Shown here in pieces: positions 52,887 through 60,936 of a stretch of DNA of 64,000 nt. The notes beneath the pieces are model-generated. The model saw only the letters and a list, made by a program, of their open reading frames with translations. It searched no databases and was not told the origin of the DNA. Positions within the stretch are counted from its first letter, which is position 1; each line of letters opens with the position of its first letter. The DNA comes from Flagellimonas taeanensis (GTDB lineage Bacteria > Bacteroidota > Bacteroidia > Flavobacteriales > Flavobacteriaceae), in assembly GCF_003584105.1 (NCBI RefSeq), contig NZ_QXFO01000023.1, forward strand, positions 57,665-121,664, given 5' to 3'. A program made the translations under genes and the position numbers.

Positions 52887-53267
52887 CTATCTTACTTCCA
52901 TAGTCTCTGTGTACGTACCGTTTTTATCGGAGACTACGATGGTATATTTATCTTCAAAAGCCTTTTCAAAGTTGAACGCCTTTTCCACAACAAGTTTTCC
53001 ACTGATGGACTCGTTGTACACAAGTCTGTCCTGGCTGTCATACACCTTTAGGGTCACTTTGTCCTGTGAAACGTTCAAAAGGTTCATCATTACTTTCTGA
53101 CCTTTCTTTACGAACACTGGGTCCAACTCTATATTGATAAGTCTTTTCTCAACTTCGTTCTTGGCAGTTACTTTCTTACCAAAATCGGCTGCTGTTCCAT
53201 TAGCCAATCCCATGGCAGATACCAAAAGGACCGCTACTACTGTTAGGTTTTTTACTACTGCTTTCAT
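52887..53267 (-). CDS. small secreted protein with a beta-sandwich-like tail
   Basis: The 126-residue protein has a signal peptide (MKAVVKNLTVVAVLLVSAMGLANG). The mature part is strand-rich (KVMMNLLNVSQDKVTLKVYDSQDRLVYNESISGK, then KYTIVVSDKNGTYTETMEVR), resembling DUF3244-like or secretion-tail sandwich folds, but it is too short for a typical T9SS substrate. Function is unknown. The start was moved 22 codons downstream of the longest frame to fit the signal peptide; a TAnnTTTG box lies 28 bases upstream. Confidence 0.85.
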   Translation of the reverse strand: MKAVVKNLTVVAVLLVSAMGLANGTAADFGKKVTAKNEVEKRLINIELDPVFVKKGQKVMMNLLNVSQDKVTLKVYDSQDRLVYNESISGKLVVEKAFNFEKAFEDKYTIVVSDKNGTYTETMEVR

Positions 53268-53295
53268 AACATTTTCGTTTTTTAGGATTATGATA

Positions 53296-53303
53296 CAAAT
53301 GTA
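53296..53303 (-). promoter_or_regulatory. -7 box of the small secreted protein gene
   Basis: TACATTTG on the minus strand fits TAnnTTTG, 28 bases before the ATG. No -33 TTG was found. Confidence 0.45.
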
Positions 53304-53411
53304 TGGCGCAATAGAGGACAGGAACACCACCATGTTTTCCAGTTTATGTGCAATTTTAACATGGTGTACATATTAACCTTTTATTAATGATAAAATAGCA
53401 TACATTTTTGG

Positions 53412-53419
53412 TAATTTTG
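53412..53419 (+). promoter_or_regulatory. -7 box of the AraC-family regulator
   Basis: TAATTTTG fits TAnnTTTG, 60 bases upstream of the chosen ATG. The longer in-frame start at 53408 would lie inside this element. Confidence 0.45.
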
Positions 53420-53479
53420 CAGATAAGTGTTCGACCAACATCGATATACCTTTATAGTACCGAACAAAATTTGGCAAAA

Positions 53480-54349
53480 ATGACCCAAAAACCTGCTTTT
53501 GAATCCATTGCACCCAGTTTTGGCCACTCGTTCACTTTTCAGAAGTTCAATGAAAACAACGAGAACAAGAACAATGGCTGGCACTACCACCCTGAACTGG
53601 AGTTGGTGTACGTGAACGGGGGGTCTGGCAAACGCCAGATTGGCAGCCATGTCTCCTATTTCAGGAACGGAGACCTTATCCTTATCGGTTCCAACTTGCC
53701 CCACTGCGGGTTTACCGATAAGCTTACCGGTAACAAAAGTGAGACCTTGGTACAGATGAAGGCCGATTTTCTGGGCAGTGATTTTTTCAACATCCCGGAA
53801 ATGAAGAACATCCAAAAACTGTTCGAAGTTGCCAAAGGGGGCATCGCCTTTTCTGGAAAGACCAAGATGAAGGTCGGTGAAAAAATGGAAATCCTGGAAT
53901 ACCAGACCGATTTCCAAAGGTTATTGTCCATCCTCAACATTTTGAACATCTTGGCCACTTCCAACGAAATGAACGTTTTGAACGCCGAAGGCTTTTCCTT
54001 GGAGACCGAGGTGAAGGACAACGACCGTATCAATATCGTGTTCAACTACGTGAAGACCCATTTCAAAGAGGACATCAGTCTGGATGAAATTGCGGATATG
54101 GTGAGTATGACCGTTCCTTCTTTTTGTAGATACTTTAAAAAGATCACCAACAAGACCTTCACCCAGTTTGTGAACGAGTACCGATTGGTGCACGCTTCCA
54201 AACTACTGGCCGAGCAGCCTATCAGCATCACCCAAGTGTGCTATGATAGCGGTTTCAACAATTTTTCGCACTTCAACAAGTCGTTCAAGGCATTCACAGG
54301 GCAGAACCCTTCCGAATACCGAAACCAGTTGAAGACCGTTCTATCCTAA
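53480..54349 (+). CDS. AraC-family transcriptional regulator with cupin sensor
   Basis: The 289-residue protein has an N-terminal cupin-like sensor (about 12-110; GWHYHPELELVYVNGGSGKRQIG with metal-type His residues, then GDLILIGSNLPHCGF). The C-terminal double helix-turn-helix is at about 185-285 (ISLDEIADMVSMTVPSFCRYFKK and ITQVCYDSGFNNFSHFNKSFKAFTGQNPSEYR). Such regulators usually respond to sugars or small aromatics; no target operon is obvious next to it. ATG at 53480 is chosen because the upstream part lies in the promoter. Confidence 0.93.
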   Translation: MTQKPAFESIAPSFGHSFTFQKFNENNENKNNGWHYHPELELVYVNGGSGKRQIGSHVSYFRNGDLILIGSNLPHCGFTDKLTGNKSETLVQMKADFLGSDFFNIPEMKNIQKLFEVAKGGIAFSGKTKMKVGEKMEILEYQTDFQRLLSILNILNILATSNEMNVLNAEGFSLETEVKDNDRINIVFNYVKTHFKEDISLDEIADMVSMTVPSFCRYFKKITNKTFTQFVNEYRLVHASKLLAEQPISITQVCYDSGFNNFSHFNKSFKAFTGQNPSEYRNQLKTVLS

Positions 54350-54359
54350 AGGATAGTTT

Positions 54360-55130
54360 TTAATCGAACAGGTCGTTGAGCACCTTTGCCAATCGCAATC
54401 CCCCTTTTTGAAGCTGTTGGAACAATAGGTCATTGTATGTATAGGAATACTGGTAGCCTAATTTGTCGCCCACTTTGACAGAATCATAGAGTTCCGCGCA
54501 GATATCATGGGATTCGTCCACCCAATCGTAAATAGTCCCTTCTTGGATTTTTTTCCGTTCCTTTTTTGAAACATTGTCCAGTTCATCGGCCAACTCGGTA
54601 AAGGTCATCCCGTAGGATTCAATGAGGTTCTTGTCCCAGATGCTGTGCAGGTTGGTCCCCTGTCCGAACCATTGCACTTGGATATCATTACCACCCTTGT
54701 CCTCTGCCCTACTGGCATGCATAGGTTGGTGCAGATCACCAATGAAATGGACCAACATTTTAAGATAGAACACACGGTCCTCCCTGCTGTTCGCTTCATT
54801 TTTGATGATGGCCGTGCACTCCTCGATGGCCGTGATGATATCGCCCTCATCGCTTTTTTCAGAATCCAGATAACTTATGTCCAAGGGGTAATTGACATAG
54901 TGCCAAGGTGAAAACTTGTTATAGGAACAGTCTGCCTTGATATCATCCGCAAAAGTGGAGACAAAGGCAAGACTGTGGCCATCCAATAGATCGGCCAACG
55001 CCCTTTTGGCTTTTCCTGTCAAGTGGTTTTGGGCAATCTCGCCCGTGACGCGGTGTCCTGTTTTCCCCCAAATGGTGTTGCCAAAACCAACCATGGGCAA
55101 CAAAAGCAATACGAATAAGGTTTTTTTCAT
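54360..55130 (-). CDS. S1/P1-type nuclease, exported
   Basis: The 256-residue zinc nuclease has a signal peptide that should be cut before Trp21, giving the W-G-K-T-G-H mature N-terminus whose Trp and His26 bind zinc. Further ligands are visible in STFADDIK, SPWHYVNYP, LVHFIGDLHQPMHA and NLHSIWDKNLI. It degrades single-stranded DNA or RNA and removes 3' phosphates in the periplasm, which could feed phosphate and nucleoside scavenging. It is convergent with the AraC gene (10 bases between stops). Confidence 0.94.
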   Translation of the reverse strand: MKKTLFVLLLLPMVGFGNTIWGKTGHRVTGEIAQNHLTGKAKRALADLLDGHSLAFVSTFADDIKADCSYNKFSPWHYVNYPLDISYLDSEKSDEGDIITAIEECTAIIKNEANSREDRVFYLKMLVHFIGDLHQPMHASRAEDKGGNDIQVQWFGQGTNLHSIWDKNLIESYGMTFTELADELDNVSKKERKKIQEGTIYDWVDESHDICAELYDSVKVGDKLGYQYSYTYNDLLFQQLQKGGLRLAKVLNDLFD

Positions 55131-55281
55131 TTCCGGCTTCTCTTATTTAATAAGGTGTGAATCCTATAGCGATAGACTTAGCTAATTTTCAGAATGTTTT
55201 ATCGATGGGCAATCGAATTTACAATTTTGGGTTTTTTTTAACTATGTCCAAAAGCTTGTTTCTAGAAGTCCGTACAAAATA

Positions 55282-55315
55282 AAAGAACAGTTGTCCATAT
55301 GGACAACTGTTCTTT
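55282..55315 (-). terminator. perfect-hairpin terminator after the lmo0937-type gene
   Basis: AAAGAACAGTTGTCCAT and ATGGACAACTGTTCTTT form a 17-bp perfect inverted repeat with the loop at its centre. It lies 53 bases past the small gene on the minus strand. The remaining gap to the S1/P1 nuclease start (55131-55281) shows no gene. Confidence 0.7.
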
Positions 55316-55368
55316 ACATGTGTCTTTCCCTCTCGGAAAAGAACCTGGATTTCCAGTCCTTGAAACAA

Positions 55369-55548
<180 letters not shown>

Positions 55549-55680
55549 TTAGTGTTATATCCTAAAATTAGGCAAAAAGTGGTCACATCGTTGTTTCAAA
55601 TGGTGGAATTGTTAACTCAATTTGAATTCATCGGCGTACATTATGTCCATCAATAGCATGAACACCCCCACCGAATTCCA

Positions 55681-55688
55681 TATATTTG
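55681..55688 (+). promoter_or_regulatory. -7 box of the DUF819 transporter gene
   Basis: TATATTTG is a perfect TAnnTTTG, 19 bases upstream of the ATG. No TTG lies 17-23 bases further up. Confidence 0.5.
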
Positions 55689-55707
55689 GGCAACTAGCTT
55701 AAAATCC

Positions 55708-56970
55708 ATGGACCAACTACCGTTTACCGATGACACTGTCATCTTTGGACTTCTATGTCTCTGCCTTGGCTTTGTTTTTTATACCTCATCCATTGCCTCG
55801 GGCTTCTGGAGCAAGTTTTACACGGTGGTGCCCACTGTACTCATGTGCTACCTGCTGCCTGCCATTTTGGCCAGCGTGGGCATCGTGGACGAATCTTCGT
55901 CGCAAACCTATTTTGTGGCCAGCCGTTATCTGCTGCCCGCGGCTCTGATCTTGATGACCCTGAGCATAGACCTCAAGGCCATTATGAACCTGGGATCTAA
56001 GGCACTCATCATGTTCTTGACAGGAACCGCCGGCATCATCATTGGTGGGCCGATCGCCATATTGATTGTCTCCATTTTTTCTCCTGAGACCGTGGGCGGA
56101 AATGGTTTTGATGCCGTTTGGAGGGGCCTTGCCACCATAGCTGGCAGCTGGATCGGGGGCGGGGCCAACCAGGCCGCCATGTTGGAAGTGTTCCAATACA
56201 ATCAGGAAAACTATGGCGGAATGGTACTTATCGACATTGTGGTGGCCAATCTCTGGATGGCGATCATTCTATTGGGCGTGGGAAAAACAAAACAAATAGA
56301 CCGATGGCTCAAAGCAGACACATCGTCCATAGAAGAGTTGAAACAAAAAGTATCCGCCCATACCGAAAAAATTGCTAGGGTCACCTCCCTCAAGGATTTC
56401 ATCATGATGCTTTTTTATGCATTTACCGGGGTAGGCGTTGCCCATTTGTTGGGCTTCCATTTTGCTGATTTTTTGCAAAACAATTTTGAAGTGGTCCGAA
56501 ATCCCCAAAAAATATTGTCCTCATTGGGTTCAGATTTCCTTTGGATGGTAGTCTTTGCCACGGCCATCGGCATTGGTCTGTCCTTTACCAAGGCCAAAAA
56601 CTATGAAGGAGCCGGAGCCAGCAAGATCGGGGGGATGTTCATCTACATCCTCGTGGCCACCATCGGTATGAAAATGGACTTGGGCAAGGTATTAGATAAC
56701 CCAGGGCTCATTGCCATTGGGCTTATTTGGATCACCATCCATGCAGGATTGTTGATCTTGGTGGCAAAGCTCATCAAGGCACCGTTCTTTTTCTTGGCAG
56801 TGGGCAGTCAGGCCAATGTGGGCGGGGCAGCCTCCGCTCCAGTAGTGGCTGCCGAATTTCACCCATCCCTGACTTCCGTGGGCATCCTTTTGGCTGTTTT
56901 TGGCTATGTGGTCGGCACGGCAGGGGCCTATTTGTGTGCTTTGTTGATGGAAGTCGCCTCCAATGTTTAG
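55708..56970 (+). CDS. DUF819-family membrane protein
   Basis: The 420-residue protein has about ten to eleven spans. Its features are characteristic of DUF819: LLPAALILMTLSIDLKAIMNLG, GSWIGGGANQAAM (about 149-161), a charged loop at about 198-228, and FFLAVGSQANVGGAASAPVVAAEFHPSLTSVG (about 363-394). The family resembles sodium/carboxylate carriers, but its substrate is unknown. Its end overlaps the frame of the next gene's upstream region; the real downstream start lies 46 bases after its stop, so the two may be co-transcribed. Confidence 0.92.
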   Translation: MDQLPFTDDTVIFGLLCLCLGFVFYTSSIASGFWSKFYTVVPTVLMCYLLPAILASVGIVDESSSQTYFVASRYLLPAALILMTLSIDLKAIMNLGSKALIMFLTGTAGIIIGGPIAILIVSIFSPETVGGNGFDAVWRGLATIAGSWIGGGANQAAMLEVFQYNQENYGGMVLIDIVVANLWMAIILLGVGKTKQIDRWLKADTSSIEELKQKVSAHTEKIARVTSLKDFIMMLFYAFTGVGVAHLLGFHFADFLQNNFEVVRNPQKILSSLGSDFLWMVVFATAIGIGLSFTKAKNYEGAGASKIGGMFIYILVATIGMKMDLGKVLDNPGLIAIGLIWITIHAGLLILVAKLIKAPFFFLAVGSQANVGGAASAPVVAAEFHPSLTSVGILLAVFGYVVGTAGAYLCALLMEVASNV

Positions 56971-57016
56971 ATTATTTCAGAAGTTTATGCATATTTGCCC
57001 AGCAAAAAAAATTACA

Positions 57017-57715
57017 ATGAAGCGGATTTTCTTCGTATTGCTATTGGGAGCCATGATGGTTTCGTGCGAAAAGAACACAGAAAACACTATGGTGGTCACC
57101 GGAAACATCAAAGGTCTGAAAAAAGGGACACTATACTTGCAACAGTTCCAAGATTCCACACTTGTGACCTTGGATTCGTTGGAAGTTCAAGGGGATGGAA
57201 AGTTTTCTTTTAATGAAGAAGTGGAAACCCCGGATATTTTCTATCTCTATCTGAAGAAAGAGGACAACAACGACATCAACGATCGGATCACGTTTTTTGG
57301 AGAAGCGGGAACCATTACCATCAATACCTCTTGGAACACTTTTGACACCAACTCAAAAATCAGTGGCTCCAAGTCCCATGAAAAATTGGTGGAGTTCTAT
57401 GAGATGGCCTCCAAGTTCAACATCAAGGAACTGTCCCTAATCCAACAGGCTTCGCTTCCCAAAGTCCAAGAAGATTCATTGGCCTTGGATTCCCTTCAAC
57501 GATTGGTCGATCTAAATACCATAAGTAGGTACCGATATGCCCTCAACTTTGGGCTGAACAATGGAAATTCGTTTGCCACCCCCTATATCATGATGACAGA
57601 GGCAAGAGAGGCCAACCCCAAGTATTTGGATTCCATCTACCAAAGCCTTTCCCCAGAGGTGGCATCATCCAAACACGGAAAGGCATTCAAGGAATTTTTG
57701 GACAAAAAGGACTAA
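57017..57715 (+). CDS. DUF4369-domain lipoprotein
   Basis: The 232-residue lipoprotein (MKRIFFVLLLGAMMVSC, Cys17) has an N-terminal DUF4369 beta-sandwich (about 25-120; VVTGNIKGLKKGTLYLQQFQDSTLVTLDS...FSFNEEVETPDIFYLYL). Such domains usually precede a thioredoxin domain, but here a helical region without CxxC follows. Function is unknown. Its last four bases overlap the convergent small gene. Confidence 0.88.
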   Translation: MKRIFFVLLLGAMMVSCEKNTENTMVVTGNIKGLKKGTLYLQQFQDSTLVTLDSLEVQGDGKFSFNEEVETPDIFYLYLKKEDNNDINDRITFFGEAGTITINTSWNTFDTNSKISGSKSHEKLVEFYEMASKFNIKELSLIQQASLPKVQEDSLALDSLQRLVDLNTISRYRYALNFGLNNGNSFATPYIMMTEAREANPKYLDSIYQSLSPEVASSKHGKAFKEFLDKKD

Positions 57716-57984
57716 CCCGCCAGGCTGTTGAACTGTTCCACCAATTCGGTGGCCTTTTCTTCCAGTTCCTTGCGTATTTGGTTAAAGTGGGCCTTTCGGT
57801 TTTCAACGTTCTTTTGGTTCACTTTGTCCATCAACTCATCAAATATGGCAATGGCCTTGTCTATAATGACCGTTCCTTCTTCGGATTCTTTGTTGCCCGA
57901 ACCGGCTTCCCAAATGTAAACCGCCTCAATGATGTCCCCAAGGACGAAATTGATGTCTTTCTTAAGATCGCGAATGCTTGACAT
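57712..57984 (-). CDS. conserved small helical protein
   Basis: The 90-residue protein starts MSSIRDLKKDINFVLGDIIEAVYIW and continues as amphipathic helices (IDKAIAIFDELMDKVNQK, HFNQIRKELEEKATELVEQFNSL). It has no signal or metal site and is seen widely in flavobacteria as a hypothetical. It may be a coiled-coil partner, but nothing shows of what. A -7 box lies just upstream. Confidence 0.8.
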   Translation of the reverse strand: MSSIRDLKKDINFVLGDIIEAVYIWEAGSGNKESEEGTVIIDKAIAIFDELMDKVNQKNVENRKAHFNQIRKELEEKATELVEQFNSLAG

Positions 57985-57997
57985 ACTAGTATTTTTT

Positions 57998-58005
57998 CAA
58001 ATGTA
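57998..58005 (-). promoter_or_regulatory. -7 box of the small helical protein gene
   Basis: TACATTTG on the minus strand fits TAnnTTTG, 13 bases before the ATG and just past the manA stop. The gene may therefore be transcribed apart from manA. Confidence 0.45.
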
Positions 58006-58009
58006 CTAC

Positions 58010-58978
58010 TTAAATGGTAACTTCTAAAAGTTTGGCCCCTTTGGCTTCAATTTCCACAAAAGTGCTGGATGCCGGAAGAAGGGTCGTTTCCCCTTTCTGG
58101 ATGGAGGCACTGCCCCAATCATTGGTGATGGTCGCCCTACCTCCCACACACATATAGATCGTAAAGGAATCCCTCTGGGAAAGGTCCTGTTTCATATTTT
58201 TTGTCAGCTCCAAGAAGTTGGTCTTGAAATACGGACAGTCCACCATATCGTTCACGGTGTCCTTGACGTTGGGATAGCCCACCTTGAAATCGTCCTTCAT
58301 TTCATAATCGATGGCATCCACGGCCAGACCGGTGTGCAGTTCCCTTAAGTTCCCGTCCTTGTCCTTTCGGTTGAAATCGAATACCCTGTAGGTAACGTCC
58401 GAGGTCTGTTGGATTTCTGCCAACAACACTCCGGCCCCAATGGCATGTATCTTTCCTGTGTTGATAAAAAAAGTATCGCCCTCTACCACCTCTTCATAGT
58501 TCATCAGGTCCAGTAAGGTACCTTCTTCAAGGCTTTCGATGTACTCAGTCTTCTCCACATCCTTATTGAATCCCACAATAAGCTTGGCCCCAGGATCGGC
58601 ATCCATGATGTACCACATTTCCGTTTTTCCAAAGGAGTTGTGCCTTTCCTTGGCCAATTTATCGTTTGGGTGCAGCTGTATGGACAGATCCTGTTTGGCA
58701 TCGATGAACTTGATCAGGATTGGGAACTCATTCCCGAACCGCTCCACAACGCTCTTACCCAACACAGCCTCGGGTTGTTGCCCTATCAAGTCTTCAAGTG
58801 AGGTTCCTTCCAAAGGTCCGTTGGCCACTTCGGAAATATCTCCCTTGACGCCGGAGAGCTCCCAACTCTCTCCTGTTATGTCACTTTCTATCGGTTTTCC
58901 AAGTACTTCTTTTAGTTTTGTTCCTCCCCAAAGGCGTTCTTTGAGAATAGGGCGGAACTTTAAGGGGTATATGTCCAT
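58010..58978 (-). CDS. manA: mannose-6-phosphate isomerase, class I
   Basis: The 322-residue zinc enzyme interconverts mannose-6-phosphate and fructose-6-phosphate. Zinc ligands lie in LSIQLHPNDKLA (about 98-109), KTEMWYIMDADPGA and NTGKIHAIGAGVLLAEIQQTSDVTYR (about 172-197). The short form is typical of Bacteroidetes and Gram-positives. It is the last of three closely packed genes (idi, queD, manA), one base after queD. Confidence 0.95.
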   Translation of the reverse strand: MDIYPLKFRPILKERLWGGTKLKEVLGKPIESDITGESWELSGVKGDISEVANGPLEGTSLEDLIGQQPEAVLGKSVVERFGNEFPILIKFIDAKQDLSIQLHPNDKLAKERHNSFGKTEMWYIMDADPGAKLIVGFNKDVEKTEYIESLEEGTLLDLMNYEEVVEGDTFFINTGKIHAIGAGVLLAEIQQTSDVTYRVFDFNRKDKDGNLRELHTGLAVDAIDYEMKDDFKVGYPNVKDTVNDMVDCPYFKTNFLELTKNMKQDLSQRDSFTIYMCVGGRATITNDWGSASIQKGETTLLPASSTFVEIEAKGAKLLEVTI

Positions 58979-58979
58979 T

Positions 58980-59387
58980 TTATCCGGTATAGGTTACAAA
59001 ATTTCGAGGGGTCTCATACAGGACCACTTCCAATTCCTTATTGTTTTCAATATGTGGCCGCAATCGGTTCCAAATGACCACGGCTATGTTTTCTGCCGTA
59101 GGGTTCAGGTTCTTAAACTCGGGAACATCCAGATTGAGGTTTTTGTGGTCCAAGGCATCTTCCACATGCTCCTTGATCAGGTCTTTCAGTACCTTCAAAT
59201 CCATCACAAACCCGGTAGCTTGGTCTATCTCCCCGGTAACACCAACGATCAGGTCGTAGTTATGGCCATGGTACCTAGGGTTGTTGCATTTGCCAAAAAC
59301 GGCATTGTTCCTCTCCTCGTCCCAATCCGGCCTGTACAATCTATGGGCCGCATTGAAACTGGCCTTTCTGCTTACTTTCACTTTCAT
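58980..59387 (-). CDS. queD: 6-carboxytetrahydropterin synthase / 6-pyruvoyl-tetrahydropterin synthase family
   Basis: The 135-residue T-fold enzyme has zinc-binding histidines in FNAAHRLY (about 12-19) and RYHGHNYDLIVG (about 37-48). The catalytic Cys lies just before, in FGKCNNP. ETPRNFVTYTG is at the end. It makes the queuosine precursor 6-carboxytetrahydropterin, or could serve pterin synthesis. The start overlaps the idi stop by ATGA. Confidence 0.93.
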   Translation of the reverse strand: MKVKVSRKASFNAAHRLYRPDWDEERNNAVFGKCNNPRYHGHNYDLIVGVTGEIDQATGFVMDLKVLKDLIKEHVEDALDHKNLNLDVPEFKNLNPTAENIAVVIWNRLRPHIENNKELEVVLYETPRNFVTYTG

Positions 59388-59917
59388 TGTGCAGGGATGT
59401 TCTTCATTAGATGGTCGTAGAACCTTTCAAATATGATCTTGAACCATTCGGTGTACTGTGCCGGGTTTTGGGCAATGTCTTTCTTGATGTCAATGGGCAA
59501 CATCCATTTCCAATCGGCCACTTCCTCTGGATTGATATTAGGGGCGTCGTTGTGGAAACCTATCATCACATGGTCAAACTCATGCTCGGTAAGGCCATTG
59601 TCGAAAGGAGCCTTATACACAAAGGAAAAGAGTTCTTCGAGATCGGCTGTGAATCCCATTTCTTCCATGAGCCTGCGCTTTCCCGCTTCAATATTACTCT
59701 CGCCCTCCCTTTGGTGGCTACAGCAGGTATTCGTCCACAACAATGGGGAGTGGTATTTGTCACTGGCGCGTTGCTGCAGCATAGTCTCCCCTTTATCGTT
59801 CATGATAAAAACTGAAAATGCCCTGTGCAAAAGGGCTTTTTCATGGGCTTCCATCTTGGGCATCAGCCCAATCTGTTCGTCCTTCTCATTGACCAGTATC
59901 ACGTTTTCCTCTGTCAT
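59384..59917 (-). CDS. idi: isopentenyl-diphosphate delta-isomerase, type 1
   Basis: The 177-residue Nudix-fold enzyme interconverts IPP and DMAPP for isoprenoids, including the carotenoids made by the crt operon 43 kb away. The catalytic Cys is in NTCCSHQREGE (about 64-74), and the Nudix-like box is AGKRRLMEEMGF. The Glu pair is in YKAPFDNGLTEHEFDHVMIG. The length matches bacterial type 1 enzymes. Confidence 0.96.
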   Translation of the reverse strand: MTEENVILVNEKDEQIGLMPKMEAHEKALLHRAFSVFIMNDKGETMLQQRASDKYHSPLLWTNTCCSHQREGESNIEAGKRRLMEEMGFTADLEELFSFVYKAPFDNGLTEHEFDHVMIGFHNDAPNINPEEVADWKWMLPIDIKKDIAQNPAQYTEWFKIIFERFYDHLMKNIPAQ

Positions 59918-59974
59918 ACGGTAAAAATATGACCTTTAGAGGAAAAACATCCGATAGCGGTATTTAAATTCTTG

Positions 59975-60931
59975 CTAAAAGAAGCGAGGGGATTTCAGAT
60001 TACCGATGTTCCTAATGAAATCGTAACGGATAATGACCTCAAAGGAACCGTCGTTGAAGGTGGCGGCACCCAGTTCCGTTATTTCCCGATCATAGGCAAG
60101 ACCCAGCATCAACTGGTCGGACAGCATAAAACCAAAAAGCCCACTGAACGCAGCATCCCATCTGTAGGCCACCCCACCGATGAACTTTTCATTCAGCATG
60201 AAATTGGCCGAAAGATCTACCTGCAACGGTGCTCCTTGTACAGCTTTGGTCAAAAGGGTCGGCTTGAATTTCAAAAAGGGGTTAAGGTCCCAAACATAAC
60301 CGGTAATAAGGTACATGTTGATCTGCTCCTTGGCCGTGGACACGGAAGATTCGTCAAAATGGGTGGTCTCCAATATTCTGGGTGCAGAAAGCCCCACATA
60401 GAACCTATCCGTATGGTAATAGACACCTGCCCCTATGTTCGGGGAAAACTTGTTGCGGATATCTTGTTGGGACTGCAACTGTGGGTCCACTTCAAACTCA
60501 TCCAGTTCGGAATAGCGGATATCCAGCATATGGGCACTGGCCTTTAGGCCAAAGCTCAACCTTCCTTCCCATGAGGTTTGGATGGTATAGGAAAAGTCCA
60601 CATCAAAATAGGTTTCCGATGTGGGCCCTATCTTATCGTTCACAATGGAAAGTCCTAATCCGACACCACGATAGCCCATAGGGGTATGAACGTTGAGGGT
60701 TTGGGTCTCCGGGGCCCCGTCAAGGCCCAACCATTGGTTCCTATAGAGTGCCGCGATGCTCAAATGTCCTCGGGAACCGGCATAGGCAGGGTTCACACTT
60801 ACGGTATTGTACATGTATTGGGTGTACTGGGCATCTTGCTGTGCCTGGAGCATTGGAATTGTCCCTATCAGAAAAATAGCGAACAGCCATCCCACTCTCC
60901 TTTTAACGATATTCTTCTCCACAGTACTCAT
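59975..60931 (-). CDS. PorP/SprF-family type IX secretion outer-membrane protein
   Basis: The 318-residue protein has a signal peptide (about 1-31, ending LQAQ), followed by the family hallmark QDAQYTQYMYNTVSVNPAYAGSRG. A beta-barrel follows, including YFDVDFSYTIQTSWEGRLSFGLKA and ending in Phe. Members anchor or help secrete type B T9SS substrates such as SprB. It lies five bases after the type B substrate gene, so it is probably its dedicated partner. Confidence 0.94.
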   Translation of the reverse strand: MSTVEKNIVKRRVGWLFAIFLIGTIPMLQAQQDAQYTQYMYNTVSVNPAYAGSRGHLSIAALYRNQWLGLDGAPETQTLNVHTPMGYRGVGLGLSIVNDKIGPTSETYFDVDFSYTIQTSWEGRLSFGLKASAHMLDIRYSELDEFEVDPQLQSQQDIRNKFSPNIGAGVYYHTDRFYVGLSAPRILETTHFDESSVSTAKEQINMYLITGYVWDLNPFLKFKPTLLTKAVQGAPLQVDLSANFMLNEKFIGGVAYRWDAAFSGLFGFMLSDQLMLGLAYDREITELGAATFNDGSFEVIIRYDFIRNIGNLKSPRFF

Positions 60932-60936
60932 TTTCT